From Bacteroidota bacterium (lineage in GTDB: Bacteria > Bacteroidota > Bacteroidia > AKYH767-A > OLB10), in assembly GCA_016713925.1 (NCBI GenBank), contig JADJOH010000002.1, positions 620,001 to 684,000 of the forward strand: DNA of 64,000 nucleotides, written 5' to 3'. Of this stretch, positions 1 to 10,500 are shown in pieces. The position numbers were made by a program, and so were the translations under genes. A model generated the notes under the pieces. It ran no database searches and was not told the origin of the DNA. It saw only the letters and a list, made by a program, of their open reading frames with translations. Each line of letters begins with the position of its first letter. The first letter of the stretch is position 1.

Positions 1-3000
1 AAAACTCTCAAAAATCTGAGATTGAAGATGAACAGGTATTCCTATACCGGTATCTTTCACCGAAAAGAGAATCTTAATATGGTGCTCGCTTTCCTCCATC
101 ACCTTATGCGTAAGCACTACTTCGCCACTATTGGTAAATTTAATCGCATTATTGAGTAAGTTCAACAGAATCTGATTGAGACGATACGGGTCACCCATAA
201 CTAATGGAAGAGGGGCTGATCCTTCATGCAAATGCCGAAGTGAAATATCTTTTTCTTCTGCTTTAAAAAGCTGGAGATTGATTGCGGTATCAGCGACACG
301 AGCGGGATCAAAAATAATTTCTTCGAGCGAAAGCTTACCTGCGTCAATCTTTGCAAAATCCAGTACATCATTAATTATCACCAGGAGGTTCTCGGCAGTT
401 TGATGCAAGACATCCATATATTCCCTTTGTGTGGTGCTGAGTACTGATTTTTGAAGGAGACGTGACATTCCCAAAATTCCATTCAGGGGAGTGCGCAACT
501 CATGGCTGATATTCGCAAGAAAATACTCCTTTGCTTTTGAGGATTCCTCTGCCTGTACTCTTGCTCTGATCAGCTCTTCTTCTACCACCTTACGCTCATT
601 GATATCGATCACGGTACCAAATAGCATAAATGGAACACCTTTCTCATCCCTCATCACTCTTCCCCGCCCTTCCACATGCTTTAAATTTCCCTGAGGCAAC
701 ATAATCCGAAACTCCAGAATCTCTTCCTCGATCGTAGTCTTTGTCATCATCATCGCCTCCTCGAACTGTTCAATATCATCCGGATGAATCGTACTTCTTA
801 TCTCGGCTAAATCAGGAGAAGGCAAATTCAAATCGCGTTCCCAGATATGATACATCCCTTCGGTCCATACCATTTGATGATTACGCATATCAAAATGCCA
901 GGAACCCAGCTTGGCAATTTTTTGAGCTTGCAGGAGACTTTGTTCACTTCGACGTAATTTCTCTTCTGTCGCTTTACTTATCGTAATATCGGTATTTGTT
1001 CCATAAATTTTCTCTACACGACCGAGCGTATCTTTAATTGCTTTTCCATTTGTAAAAAACACCTTTTCATTATTGAGACGGGTTTTCACTTTATACTGCA
1101 CCTGAATCGAGTCTCCGCTACTTACTAATTTTCCAAAGGCACTTCTGACGAGCGCTCTATCTTCAACCGACACACAATTATAAAATTCTTCTGACTGTGG
1201 TATGGCATCCTCCGGATCTATATCCCACATTTTATACATGCCCGGTGACCATACCGAACTAAACTCCGGTAAAATGGTGACCTCCCAGCTTCCTGAATGC
1301 GATAATTCCTGTGCTTCAAAAAGCCGTTGTTCGTTAAGGCGTAACCGTTGCTCATTGAGCATTCTTTCTGTAACATCAATACAAGACCCCACCAACACTT
1401 TAACAGCCGGAGCAGGATCATCAGAAATCTTTGAAACCACTTCTATATACTTCACTTTTCCGGTTGGCGTTACAATACGATACTGTAATGTCCATGGTAA
1501 CGAATTGATAGTTATTCCGGCTTCAACACTTCTAATACGATCAATATCTTCCGGGTGAAGGTACTTATAGAAAATATCGATATCCGGCTTCAACGTCTCC
1601 TCCAATTCCCAGATCAGGTACATTCCCTTCGACCATGTTATTTCTCCTGTACTCAAGTTCATAGAAAAGCTTCCTGTTTTCGCCATTTTCTGCGCTTCGT
1701 TCAAACGCTGTTCATTATAGCGGAATAACTCTTCAGACATTTTCTGATCCGTGATATCCGTAATGGTACCGAACACCGTCACGATATCACCGGCATCATT
1801 AAAAACGGGGCTATTTACGATACGAAGAAATTTAACCTTACCGGAACCCGTAATTATTCTGGTTTCCCAAATAAAATCGGCTCTGCGGGAAGACAACTCC
1901 TTCCAAAGTTCCTGCAAGGTCTGCTGATCATCCGGATGAAGCATTTTACTAAACTCCGTTGGATCGGTGACCGGAACAGCAGGGTCCCACTCGTAAATTG
2001 CATAGCATGCCCGTGAGTATCGAATGGTATTTTTAACAACATCCAGCTCATAATCACCCATCTTGCCCAACAACTGCGCTTCGTTCAGTCTTTTTTCGTT
2101 CAGTTGCAAATTTTGCTCTGAACGCACTTGTTCCGTGATATCAATCACAGAACCAAAAACGGCAACAACTTTTCCTGAATCATCCAATACCGGCTTTGCT
2201 ATCGTACGGACTATCTTTTCACCGGATGGCAGCTGTAACTTATAATTAAAATCTCCTTCTTTGACCTGTTCAATAATTTCAGCGACTTTATCATAGATCA
2301 TCAGGCCGTCTTCTTCGGAGATGGTATTCATTACTTCATCTAACGATGGAGGTCCGGCTGCTTCACTTCTTTCCCAAATCAGATACATCCCCACTGACCA
2401 TTCCACTTTATCATCTTTCAGGTGTCGAATCCAGTTTCCGGACTTGGTCAACTTCTGAGCTTCCGCCAACTGCTGTTCACTGATGCGCAACAGATCTTCC
2501 TTCACTTTCCGTTCCGTCACATCCGTTGAGATGCCCAATAAATTCACTGTACCATCCGCTTCTATCAATGGAACTTTTACTGTATCAAACCACAAGCGCT
2601 CCCCATTGCTTTTTGTAAAGGGTTCTTCGATGCGCAGCATATGGCCCTTTTCAAATACCTGCAGGTCATTTTTTGAATAACCGTCTACCTCCGCTGAATT
2701 GGAATGCAAGTCGTAATTATTTTTCATTCTGATACCGTCTTTAGGAATATTAAAAAGTTCCGCGACGGCCTTATTCGCAAGCAGAAATCTTCCACTTTTA
2801 TCCTTCACAAAAATCAAATGCGGACTATTGTTTAAAACGGCTTCCGTAAAGCGTTTGTTTGCTTCCAGTTCTTCTCTGGCTTTTCTTCTCTCAGTAATTT
2901 CAATACCGTTACCTATCATACAAGCGATGCGCTGTCCATCTTCTGAAAAAACGGGGAACAATCTCCGCAGAAAAATACGGGTCACTCCTTCCTTGTCGGT

Positions 3001-3267
3001 CATTCGTTCTTCCCATTCTATCGACTTACGGGATTCCGATACCTGCTTAAATCTATCCCGACGCTGATGGGCTACTTCCACATCAATTCCACGAAACATA
3101 CAATACTCGAGATCTGTTTTACCCACAATCCAGGCTCTGATGACAGGATCAGCAACAGCATAGGGATTTACGTAAACATATCTGCCCTCCGGATCCAGAA
3201 TGGCGACATCACTCTGCATATGCTCCAGCACTTTTTCAAAAAATGTATCTTTATTCGTAAGTGGCAT
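1..3267 (-). CDS. Multi-PAS sensor histidine kinase (partial, C-terminus beyond left edge)
   Basis: Cytoplasmic-looking sensor kinase; 1,089 residues are visible and the frame stays open to base 1. The ATG at 3267 is preceded by a purine-rich AAGAGG and lies 20 bp after the stop of the response regulator gene, so the two form an operon. I translated the strand by hand. Two PAS domains (about residues 1-125 and 130-255) are followed by five PAS_3-type repeats with a period near 127 residues. Each of these opens with a linker like LNEQRLxEAQ, then a GSW-like start and a WSxGMYxIWE-like motif (GSW-type starts near 277, 403, 530, 659 and 787). The HisKA box is NISHELRTPLNG with the phospho-acceptor His near 922. 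The HATPase N-box (NQILLNLLNNAIKF) and G1 box (DTGIGIP) follow. No transmembrane segment is visible. A receiver domain could follow beyond the edge. The signal sensed is unknown. Confidence 0.93.
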   Translation of the reverse strand, partial: MPLTNKDTFFEKVLEHMQSDVAILDPEGRYVYVNPYAVADPVIRAWIVGKTDLEYCMFRGIDVEVAHQRRDRFKQVSESRKSIEWEERMTDKEGVTRIFLRRLFPVFSEDGQRIACMIGNGIEITERRKAREELEANKRFTEAVLNNSPHLIFVKDKSGRFLLANKAVAELFNIPKDGIRMKNNYDLHSNSAEVDGYSKNDLQVFEKGHMLRIEEPFTKSNGERLWFDTVKVPLIEADGTVNLLGISTDVTERKVKEDLLRISEQQLAEAQKLTKSGNWIRHLKDDKVEWSVGMYLIWERSEAAGPPSLDEVMNTISEEDGLMIYDKVAEIIEQVKEGDFNYKLQLPSGEKIVRTIAKPVLDDSGKVVAVFGSVIDITEQVRSEQNLQLNEKRLNEAQLLGKMGDYELDVVKNTIRYSRACYAIYEWDPAVPVTDPTEFSKMLHPDDQQTLQELWKELSSRRADFIWETRIITGSGKVKFLRIVNSPVFNDAGDIVTVFGTITDITDQKMSEELFRYNEQRLNEAQKMAKTGSFSMNLSTGEITWSKGMYLIWELEETLKPDIDIFYKYLHPEDIDRIRSVEAGITINSLPWTLQYRIVTPTGKVKYIEVVSKISDDPAPAVKVLVGSCIDVTERMLNEQRLRLNEQRLFEAQELSHSGSWEVTILPEFSSVWSPGMYKMWDIDPEDAIPQSEEFYNCVSVEDRALVRSAFGKLVSSGDSIQVQYKVKTRLNNEKVFFTNGKAIKDTLGRVEKIYGTNTDITISKATEEKLRRSEQSLLQAQKIAKLGSWHFDMRNHQMVWTEGMYHIWERDLNLPSPDLAEIRSTIHPDDIEQFEEAMMMTKTTIEEEILEFRIMLPQGNLKHVEGRGRVMRDEKGVPFMLFGTVIDINERKVVEEELIRARVQAEESSKAKEYFLANISHELRTPLNGILGMSRLLQKSVLSTTQREYMDVLHQTAENLLVIINDVLDFAKIDAGKLSLEEIIFDPARVADTAINLQLFKAEEKDISLRHLHEGSAPLPLVMGDPYRLNQILLNLLNNAIKFTNSGEVVLTHKVMEESEHHIKILFSVKDTGIGIPVHLQSQIFESF

Positions 3268-3287
3268 AATACAACCTCTTTTTAAAA

Positions 3288-4661
3288 TTATAATTTTCCT
3301 TCTTTCAGTAAGCGGTATATTGTAGATTTCCCCACTTGCAATCGTTTTGCCACTTCAATCACATTGTGATCAAAACGCTCCAGGTAATGACGAATTATTT
3401 TATGGGTGTATTCATCGAGGCTGAGATCCTGATCGAGCAAATCGACAGGTGTTCTGGCTGCGGTGAATGAAATATCCTCTGCGGAAATCACATCTGTATC
3501 GGTCATTACGGCGGCCAACTCGATGACTGCTTTCAATTCCCTCACATTACCAGGATAACGATAAGCCAGTAATTTCTCCTTTGCTGCCGTACTAAACTGG
3601 CGTTTCGATAATTTATTAGAGGAACAAAATGCATCCAGAAAATGCTTTCCCAATAAGAGTATATCATTGCCCCGGTCTCGCAGCGGAGGCATCAGTATAG
3701 GAAGTCCCAGTAAGCGATAAAAAAGATCCTCGCGAAATTTTCCCGCCTGTACTTCATCACTCAAAATTTTATGCGTGGCTACAATTATCCTTACATCAAC
3801 CGGTATCACCGCATTTCCTCCCACTCTGACCACTTCGCGTTCCTGCAAAACACGCAGAAGCTTTACCTGCAAACTGACATCAAGGTCGGCAATTTCATCT
3901 AAAAAGAGTGTGCCGCCATTGGCTTCTTCAAACTTTCCCATCCGTGATGAAACAGCGCCGGTAAACGCCCCTTTCTCATGCCCAAAAAGTTCACTTTCGA
4001 TCAGTTCACGGGGAATCGAAGACATGTTAACAGCCACAAATGGTTTCCTCGAACGCTGAGAATTGAAATGAATCGCCTTCGCTGCCAATTCCTTTCCTGT
4101 ACCTGTTTCTCCGGTGATGGAGACATTGATGGTGGTGGCTGCCGCTCTTACAATCAAGGCATACACTTTCTGCATCACCTCGCAATTACCAATGAGAAGA
4201 TGTTGAATCTCATACTGATGACCGATCTGCTCTCTTAAATGCTGAACTTCCTGCTTTAGTGCAACACTCTCTCTGATTTTATTAATAGCATTCCATACCC
4301 GCTCCCGCGTCTGATCGTTTTTAACAAAATAATCATAGGCACCTTCGCGTAACAAATTCAACGCAGTGGCAATATCTTCCTGTCCCGAAATAACGATTAC
4401 AGAAATATCAGCGGAAATGGAGCGTACCTTTTTTAGCAATTCATCCCCTTTCATATCGGGAAGGGAATAATCCAGGGTAATCACATCGGGTGTCGAACTG
4501 CTTAATGCTTCCAACAACTGTGCGGCACTTTCAAATTTTTTGACTTTATTATCCGGATTAAGTGTGATATGATGCACCAATAATTCACCATACCATAAAT
4601 CATCCTCAACCACAAAGATTTGCAGTTCCTTCTTATCTGAAAAGTTATTTTGAATAGCCAT
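3288..4661 (-). CDS. NtrC-family sigma54-dependent response regulator
   Basis: 457 aa with three domains in order. The receiver (about 14-130) has acidic residues ED at 19-21 and the phospho-acceptor D64 in TLDYSLPD. The AAA+ sigma54-interaction domain (about 155-390) has Walker A GETGTGKE at 184-191, the sigma54-contact loop GAFTGA at 231-236 and Walker B GGTLFLDE near 249-256. A Fis-type helix-turn-helix ends the protein (NVIEVAKRLQVGKSTIYRLL). All catalytic motifs are intact, so this should be a functional enhancer-binding activator of RpoN promoters. It is first in a two-gene operon with the seven-PAS kinase 20 bp downstream, which is its likely partner. The target genes cannot be told from the sequence; I saw no clear -24/-12 sigma54 promoter in the window. 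Confidence 0.95.
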   Translation of the reverse strand: MAIQNNFSDKKELQIFVVEDDLWYGELLVHHITLNPDNKVKKFESAAQLLEALSSSTPDVITLDYSLPDMKGDELLKKVRSISADISVIVISGQEDIATALNLLREGAYDYFVKNDQTRERVWNAINKIRESVALKQEVQHLREQIGHQYEIQHLLIGNCEVMQKVYALIVRAAATTINVSITGETGTGKELAAKAIHFNSQRSRKPFVAVNMSSIPRELIESELFGHEKGAFTGAVSSRMGKFEEANGGTLFLDEIADLDVSLQVKLLRVLQEREVVRVGGNAVIPVDVRIIVATHKILSDEVQAGKFREDLFYRLLGLPILMPPLRDRGNDILLLGKHFLDAFCSSNKLSKRQFSTAAKEKLLAYRYPGNVRELKAVIELAAVMTDTDVISAEDISFTAARTPVDLLDQDLSLDEYTHKIIRHYLERFDHNVIEVAKRLQVGKSTIYRLLKEGKL

Positions 4662-4727
4662 TATTTTCCAAAGATAAAAAAGTATAAAGAGAACCTGACG
4701 ATCAGGGAGGTTTACTTATAATTAGTT

Positions 4728-4735
4728 TAGCTTTG
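4728..4735 (+). promoter_or_regulatory. Bacteroidota -7 element (TAGCTTTG) before the MFS gene
   Basis: TAGCTTTG matches the TAnnTTTG consensus of the Bacteroidota primary sigma factor and ends 5 bp before the ATG at 4741, so the transcript would be almost leaderless. No convincing -33 TTG is present. Confidence 0.4.
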
Positions 4736-4740
4736 TCCTG

Positions 4741-5964
4741 ATGCAAAACGGGCATGATCCATATGCTGCTCTGAAATACAGCGGTTTTCGTTTATTCCTC
4801 CTTGGAAAATTTCTACTGACGGTAGCACTTCAGATTCAGGCTATCGTTGCCAGCTGGATGATCTATAAAATCACCAAGGACCCTTTTGCGCTCGGGTTAA
4901 TCGGACTCACGGAAGCTATTCCGGCATTATCTCTGGCACTTCCGGGGGGATTTCTGGCAGATCGGTATAACCGGCGAAAGCTGATGTTAGCCTCTACTTT
5001 CCTGATGCTGGTGGCTTCTGCCGGTTTGGTGGTGTATGCTTTTGAAGATAGTTTACAAATGGAAACCTGGCCGGCTTATCTCGTTATTTTCTTCATCGGT
5101 TTAGCCCGGGGGTTTTATAATCCCGCGCAGTCGTCGTTTTGGGGACAATTATTACCGAAAGAAAAATACATCAATGCTTCCGTGTGGAACAGCAGTCTCT
5201 GGCAGGTGGGAGCGGTGAGTGGCCCTGCTATTGGCGGCTTGTGTTATGCGTGGCTGGGACCGGGAGTAACGAGTATTATCGTTTGCGGGCTGATGATCGT
5301 TGTATTGGTCTGCTATTTTTTCATCAAAAACAGACCCATGCCGGCAGCCAACCGTGAGGAATCCATCCGGGAATCTTTAAGTAAGGGTATAAAATTTTTC
5401 TTCGGTCAGCAGATATTACTTTCTGCTGTAAGTCTTGATCTCTTTGCCGTACTTTTCGGAGGTGCGGTAGCGTTATTACCTGCCTTTGCGGATCAGGTGT
5501 TGCATACCGGACCGGAAGGACTTGGATTTTTACGATCCGCTCCGGCGGCGGGTGCTGTACTTATGGCTGCAGTGATGGCTTATCGTCCCCCTTCCAAAGG
5601 AGCGGGCAAACTCATGCTCTGGTGTGTAGGAGGATTCGGACTTTGCATGATCGGATTTGCCTTATCCGAAAATTATTTTTTATCGTTAGCGCTATTATTT
5701 GCAAGCGGTATGTTCGACAATGTAAGTGTGGTCATCCGATCTACGATATTGCAAAGCTACACACCCGACGAAATGCGGGGAAGAGTATCGGCGGTCAACA
5801 GTATTTTTGTTGGTTCCTCCAATGAAATAGGTGCTTTTGAATCCGGTTTTGCTGCGCGCTTCCTCGGACTCGTCAACTCCGTCGTTTTCGGGGGATGTAT
5901 GACATTGGCTGTTGTTGGCATCACCTGGAAGGCGGCCCCTAAACTACGCAGTCTGCATCTCTAA
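4741..5964 (+). CDS. MFS transporter, enterobactin-exporter-like (MFS_3)
   Basis: 407-aa inner-membrane protein with about 12 hydrophobic segments. The MFS signature loop between TM2 and TM3 is present as GGFLADRYNRRK, and the second half carries a related MRGRVSAVNS loop typical of the MFS_3 (EntS/DitE-like) family. That family exports small molecules, often siderophores, but the substrate cannot be predicted here and no siderophore genes are nearby. The gene starts divergently from the sigma54 activator with only about 80 bp between them. Its last 14 codons are part of a 92-bp sequence repeated at 6514-6605 (see findings). Confidence 0.85.
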   Translation: MQNGHDPYAALKYSGFRLFLLGKFLLTVALQIQAIVASWMIYKITKDPFALGLIGLTEAIPALSLALPGGFLADRYNRRKLMLASTFLMLVASAGLVVYAFEDSLQMETWPAYLVIFFIGLARGFYNPAQSSFWGQLLPKEKYINASVWNSSLWQVGAVSGPAIGGLCYAWLGPGVTSIIVCGLMIVVLVCYFFIKNRPMPAANREESIRESLSKGIKFFFGQQILLSAVSLDLFAVLFGGAVALLPAFADQVLHTGPEGLGFLRSAPAAGAVLMAAVMAYRPPSKGAGKLMLWCVGGFGLCMIGFALSENYFLSLALLFASGMFDNVSVVIRSTILQSYTPDEMRGRVSAVNSIFVGSSNEIGAFESGFAARFLGLVNSVVFGGCMTLAVVGITWKAAPKLRSLHL

Positions 5965-6563
5965 ACATCAGTGATCATAAAACAGACCCCAGTCATCGGG
6001 TATATCTTTCCTAACTTGAAACTTTAGTGCGGTGTTTTCAATGTCAATTTACTGATGGATTTAGATTGACAGTGACAAATTGTTTATGGCTTTTAACCCA
6101 CCTACGCTAAAACTCCAGATAGGCATGTGATGACTTCGCAAAGGCTTCTGCACGTAGGTAAGGATAAATTTTCTCATTGAAACGCTGCGGTCGCGGCGAT
6201 CCCGCTGCGGTCGCGGCGTTTAAATATTGAATCCTTTCCTCTAATACAATTGCTTTTAACTCTCCTACGCTAACTGTGTGCTCCAAAGCTTTAGCGACGG
6301 AGTATAAATGCTCCAAAGCTTTAGCGACGGAGTAAGCTTCGGTCTGCAGGCTAAGCCATCACCCAGGCTACGGAAGGCAAGCACGGAATCGGAGACTACT
6401 TCGCTATAGCTAGTAAGTCCGAAAGGGGTTTGCGCTTTGAAGTAAAACAGGAAAACATCGGCTGAATTCATTTAACTTATAATTTAACCCGTGAATGTAG
6501 ATCAAAGTCATGAGCATCACCTGAAAAGCGGCACCGAAACTACGCAGTCTGCATCTTTAGGCA
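5965..6563. repeat. 599-bp spacer with decayed gene ends, palindromes and short tandem repeats
   Basis: No gene. The spacer is bracketed by two 92-bp direct copies (5918-6009 and 6514-6605; about 10 mismatches). Copy 1 contains the real MFS 3' end plus a relic of the end of the 6564-7052 gene; copy 2 contains a relic MFS end plus the real end of that gene. Inside are a 30-bp tandem duplication at 6280-6339 (core CTCCAAAGCTTTAGCGACGG), a doubled CGCTGCGGTCGCGGCG block at about 6183-6220, and two copies of TTTTAACYCWCCTACGCTAA-like sequence near 6090 and 6255. The AAGCTTTAGCG motif recurs in other spacers of this window. Confidence 0.8.
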
Positions 6564-7052
6564 TCAGTGATCGTAAAACAGTCCCCAGTCGTCGGGTATA
6601 TCTTTTGTTTTATCAAACGAATTCACCCAGTCGACGAAAAGCAATCTGAACTCCTCAATTTCATCTCGCAGCAACTGCAGATAATGCGGTTCTGAAATAC
6701 CCAGCATCCGAAGACCGGACGTTTGCACGAGCAGATTTCTGGCAGCTAATTTTATCTGCACAGCATTTTCCATGCGGAGGGTATAGATATCACCACTCTC
6801 GGCACCGGCGATTTTCGCGCCCAGAATTCCCGCATCACACAACATTATTTCACGGTAATGCACCACGAGATCATCCTCTTCTTTAAAGGTCTCTACCAAT
6901 GCATGCACCAAATCAAAAATCTGATTCGCCTTAATCATGACAGGCAAACTGTAAATGCGTTCATGCTCTTTTTTAATTTCACTCCTTGCTTCATCGTTCA
7001 CTTCATCATCAAAAGAAGCCTCATCAAAATCATCATTGTTGTTCCAAAACAT
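6564..7052 (-). CDS. Conserved hypothetical acidic protein
   Basis: 162-aa soluble protein with a very acidic N-terminus (MFWNNNDDFDEASFDDE) and a mainly helical remainder. No known catalytic motif, signal peptide or membrane segment. It ends convergently with the MFS gene after a repeat-filled spacer. A relic of its last 13 codons (KDIPDDWGLFYDH) survives at about 5968-6009 with only synonymous differences, which supports this being a real, selected protein. I do not recognise a characterised family. Confidence 0.7.
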   Translation of the reverse strand: MFWNNNDDFDEASFDDEVNDEARSEIKKEHERIYSLPVMIKANQIFDLVHALVETFKEEDDLVVHYREIMLCDAGILGAKIAGAESGDIYTLRMENAVQIKLAARNLLVQTSGLRMLGISEPHYLQLLRDEIEEFRLLFVDWVNSFDKTKDIPDDWGLFYDH

Positions 7053-7586
7053 AAGATCAGGTTTTTAGGTTAAGTGCCAAAGATACTTGCTGAACTAACC
7101 TAAGTCAAGTAAATAGTTATTTACAAACGAATACAATTGCTGAATGTTAAAAGAATACAAGAATATCAGGGATAAATGATTCTGATTTCATTTGTTTGAA
7201 CAACGAACAGCCAGAATAAAACTTTCCTTACCATCAGGAAGGATGAAAACGTAATCAGGAAATTCATCAGACGCTCTTCTCCCTCTAAAATAAAATTAGC
7301 AACAAGGAACAACATCAACATTGTTCACCACCCGATTCTGAGAAAAATACAATAATAAAAATGCACGCTGCGCCCGGGTTTATTGACCATGGACATCAAC
7401 GACCGGCCTCGACCGGCTCGCGAAGGAAAATTTCCGGGAAATCTTATACTCCTTCACACACAAGTCATTAGAAATACTACTCCCCTAAATTACAATACAT
7501 TAGAATATGATTCGTCCTTAGGATTTCGAGGTAAGATCTCCTCAAGAAAGCCTACCTTTGCACTTCTCTGAATTCCCCATAAAACC
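7053..7586. other. 534-bp spacer upstream of secA
   Basis: Contains no credible gene. It is the shared upstream region of the divergent hypothetical gene (minus) and secA (plus). The only signal I can support is the TAnnTTTG element at 7553-7560. A short open frame around 7383-7571 has no family resemblance and looks random. Confidence 0.6.
7553..7560 (+). promoter_or_regulatory. Bacteroidota -7 element (TACCTTTG) for secA
   Basis: TACCTTTG fits TAnnTTTG and lies 26 bp before the secA ATG at 7587, giving a short 5' leader. No clear -33 TTG. Confidence 0.45.
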
Positions 7587-10500
7587 ATGTTTGATTTTAT
7601 CAATAAATTACTTAAAACCTTCCTGGGCAGCAAATCTGATCGCGACCTGAAGGAACTACTTCCGTTTGTAGAAAAAATTAATGCTGAATATGTTAAGCTG
7701 TCTTCTATCAGCAATGATGAGTTAAGAGCCAAGACGATAGCTTTTCGCGAGCAGATTCAAAACCATATTGCCGGTGTTGAGCAGGAATTAACTGATTTAG
7801 CAGCCTCTGCCGAAAACAACACGGACATTGATCTTCATGAAAAGGAGCGCATTTTTGCCCGTGTAGATGAGCTGAAGAAAGAGCGCAATACAAAAATCGA
7901 AGAGGTGCTGATGGAAATTCACGCCCAGGCTTTTGCGGTGGTGAAGGAAACTGCACGGCGCTTTAAAGAAACAGGCGACCTCACCGTTACTGCTACCCCA
8001 CATGACCGAGACCTTGCAGCCAAACGCAATAGTGTGGTTATCAACGGCGACACTGCTACTTACAAGAAAGTATGGATGGCAGCAGGAAATGAAACGAGCT
8101 GGGAAATGTTGCATTACGATGTACAGCTTATTGGTGGTACCGTTTTGCATCAGGGGAAAATTTCAGAAATGGCCACGGGAGAAGGAAAGACATTGGTCGC
8201 CACCCTGCCCATCTATCTGAATGCCCTCGCAGGCAGAGGAGTGCATATCGTTACCGTAAATGATTACCTGGCGAAAAGGGACTCGGAATGGAATGGACCT
8301 ATCTTCGAATTTTTAGGTCTTACTGTTGACTGTATCGATAAACATCAGCCGAACTCTCCGGAACGCCGGAAAGCCTATTTAGCCGACATCACCTACGGAA
8401 CCAACAATGAATTTGGTTTCGATTATCTGCGTGATAACATGGCGCGAAGTCCGGAAGATATTGTACAACGCGAACATCATTATGCTATCGTGGATGAGGT
8501 CGATTCTGTATTGATTGATGATGCCCGAACCCCATTGATTATTTCCGGACCAACACCAAAAGGGAACGACCAGGAATTTCATGCCTTGAAACCAAAAGTA
8601 GAAATACTTGTCAATGCACAACGGAATTATGTGAATTCACTGATAGCGGATGCAAAGAAAAATTTCGACAATAAAGATAAGCAGGACGAAGTAGGTTTAT
8701 CCATTCTTCGTGCGCATAGAGGAATGCCGAAGCATAGAGCATTGATAAAATTCCTCAGTGAACCGGGAGTACGCGCCTTGTTGCAGAAAACGGAAAACCA
8801 ATACATGGCTGAGCAGGGCCGGCAGATGCGGGAGAAAGTGGATCCGGAATTGTTTTTTGTGATCGACGAAAAAAATCATAGCATTGAATTGTCGGAGAAA
8901 GGTGTTGACCTCATCGGTCATAATGCAAGTGATCCGCATTTCTTCGAATTACCGGATGTAGGATCCGTGATGGCGGATATTGAGAAGTCGGGGATGACTG
9001 CCGAGGAGAAAATAATTAAAAAAGATGAATTGCTCCGCGATTTTTCCATCAAAGGAGAACGCATTCATACCATCAATCAATTGTTGCGTGCCTATACTCT
9101 TTATGAGAAGGATGTGGAATACATCATTCAGGAAGGCAAGATTAAAATTGTTGATGAGCAAACCGGACGTGTACTCGACGGACGACGTTACAGTGACGGA
9201 TTACACCAGGCCATTGAAGCGAAAGAGAATGTTAAGGTAGAAGCAGCTACACAAACGTACGCTACGGTGACCTTGCAAAATTATTTCCGTATGTATCATA
9301 AGCTCGCCGGTATGACCGGTACAGCAGAGACGGAAGCGGGCGAGTTCTGGCAGATTTATAAATTAGATGTTGTTGTCATTCCTACACATCGAAAGATCAC
9401 GCGTAAAGACGAAGAAGATCTGGTGTATAAAACCACACGTGAGAAATACAATGCCGTCATTGATGAAATTGTAAAACTCACCGAAGCGGGAAGACCGGTA
9501 TTGGTGGGTACAACGTCTGTAGAGGTATCCGAGTTACTCAGCCGGATGCTGGGACAACGGAAGATCAAGCACAATGTACTGAATGCAAAACTGCATCAAC
9601 GTGAAGCGGAGATTGTAGCGCAAGCGGGGCAAGCCGGTACCGTTACCATTGCTACCAACATGGCCGGTCGTGGTACGGATATCAAGTTAGGAGAAGGTGT
9701 TAAAGAATCAGGTGGTTTAGCCATCATTGGTACAGAGCGCCACGAATCACGCCGTGTGGACCGACAGTTACGCGGACGTTCCGGACGACAAGGAGATCCG
9801 GGTTCTTCACAGTTCTTTGTTTCGCTGGAAGATAATCTGATGCGTTTATTTGGATCGGATCGTATCGCCAGTCTGATGGACCGTATGGGTCTCAAGGAAG
9901 GCGAAGTCATTCAGCACAGTATGATCACCAAGAGTATAGAGCGCGCGCAACGTAAGATCGAGGAGAATCACTTCGGAACGCGTAAACGTTTGCTCGAGTA
10001 CGATGACGTGATGAATGCACAACGTGAAGTGATTTACAAGAAGCGACGACATGCCTTGTACGGAGAACGACTTGCGCTTGACTTACAGAATATGTTGTAT
10101 GATCTTGGGGAGAACATGATCATCAGCCATCAGGAGTCGCGCGACTTTGACAATTTCAATCTTGATCTCATTCGCTACTTCGCGGTAGAAACGCCGATAG
10201 CAAAAGATGAATTTCTTGCAGGGAAGACAGAAGCACTGACAGAAACTTTATTCACTTTCCTCGATGAACATTACCGCAACAAATCGAAGTTCATAGCCGA
10301 GCGTGCGTTCCCGATCATCAAACAGGTGTACGAACAGCAGGGGCAGCAATTTGAGAATATTGTAGTTCCATTCAGCGATGGCATCCGTATGGTTCAGGTG
10401 TTGGCGCATTTGAAGAAGTCGTATGACTCGCAGGGGCTGGAGATGATTCGTGCCTTTGAGCGCAATATCGCATTGGCCTTAATTGACGATGCCTGGAAGG

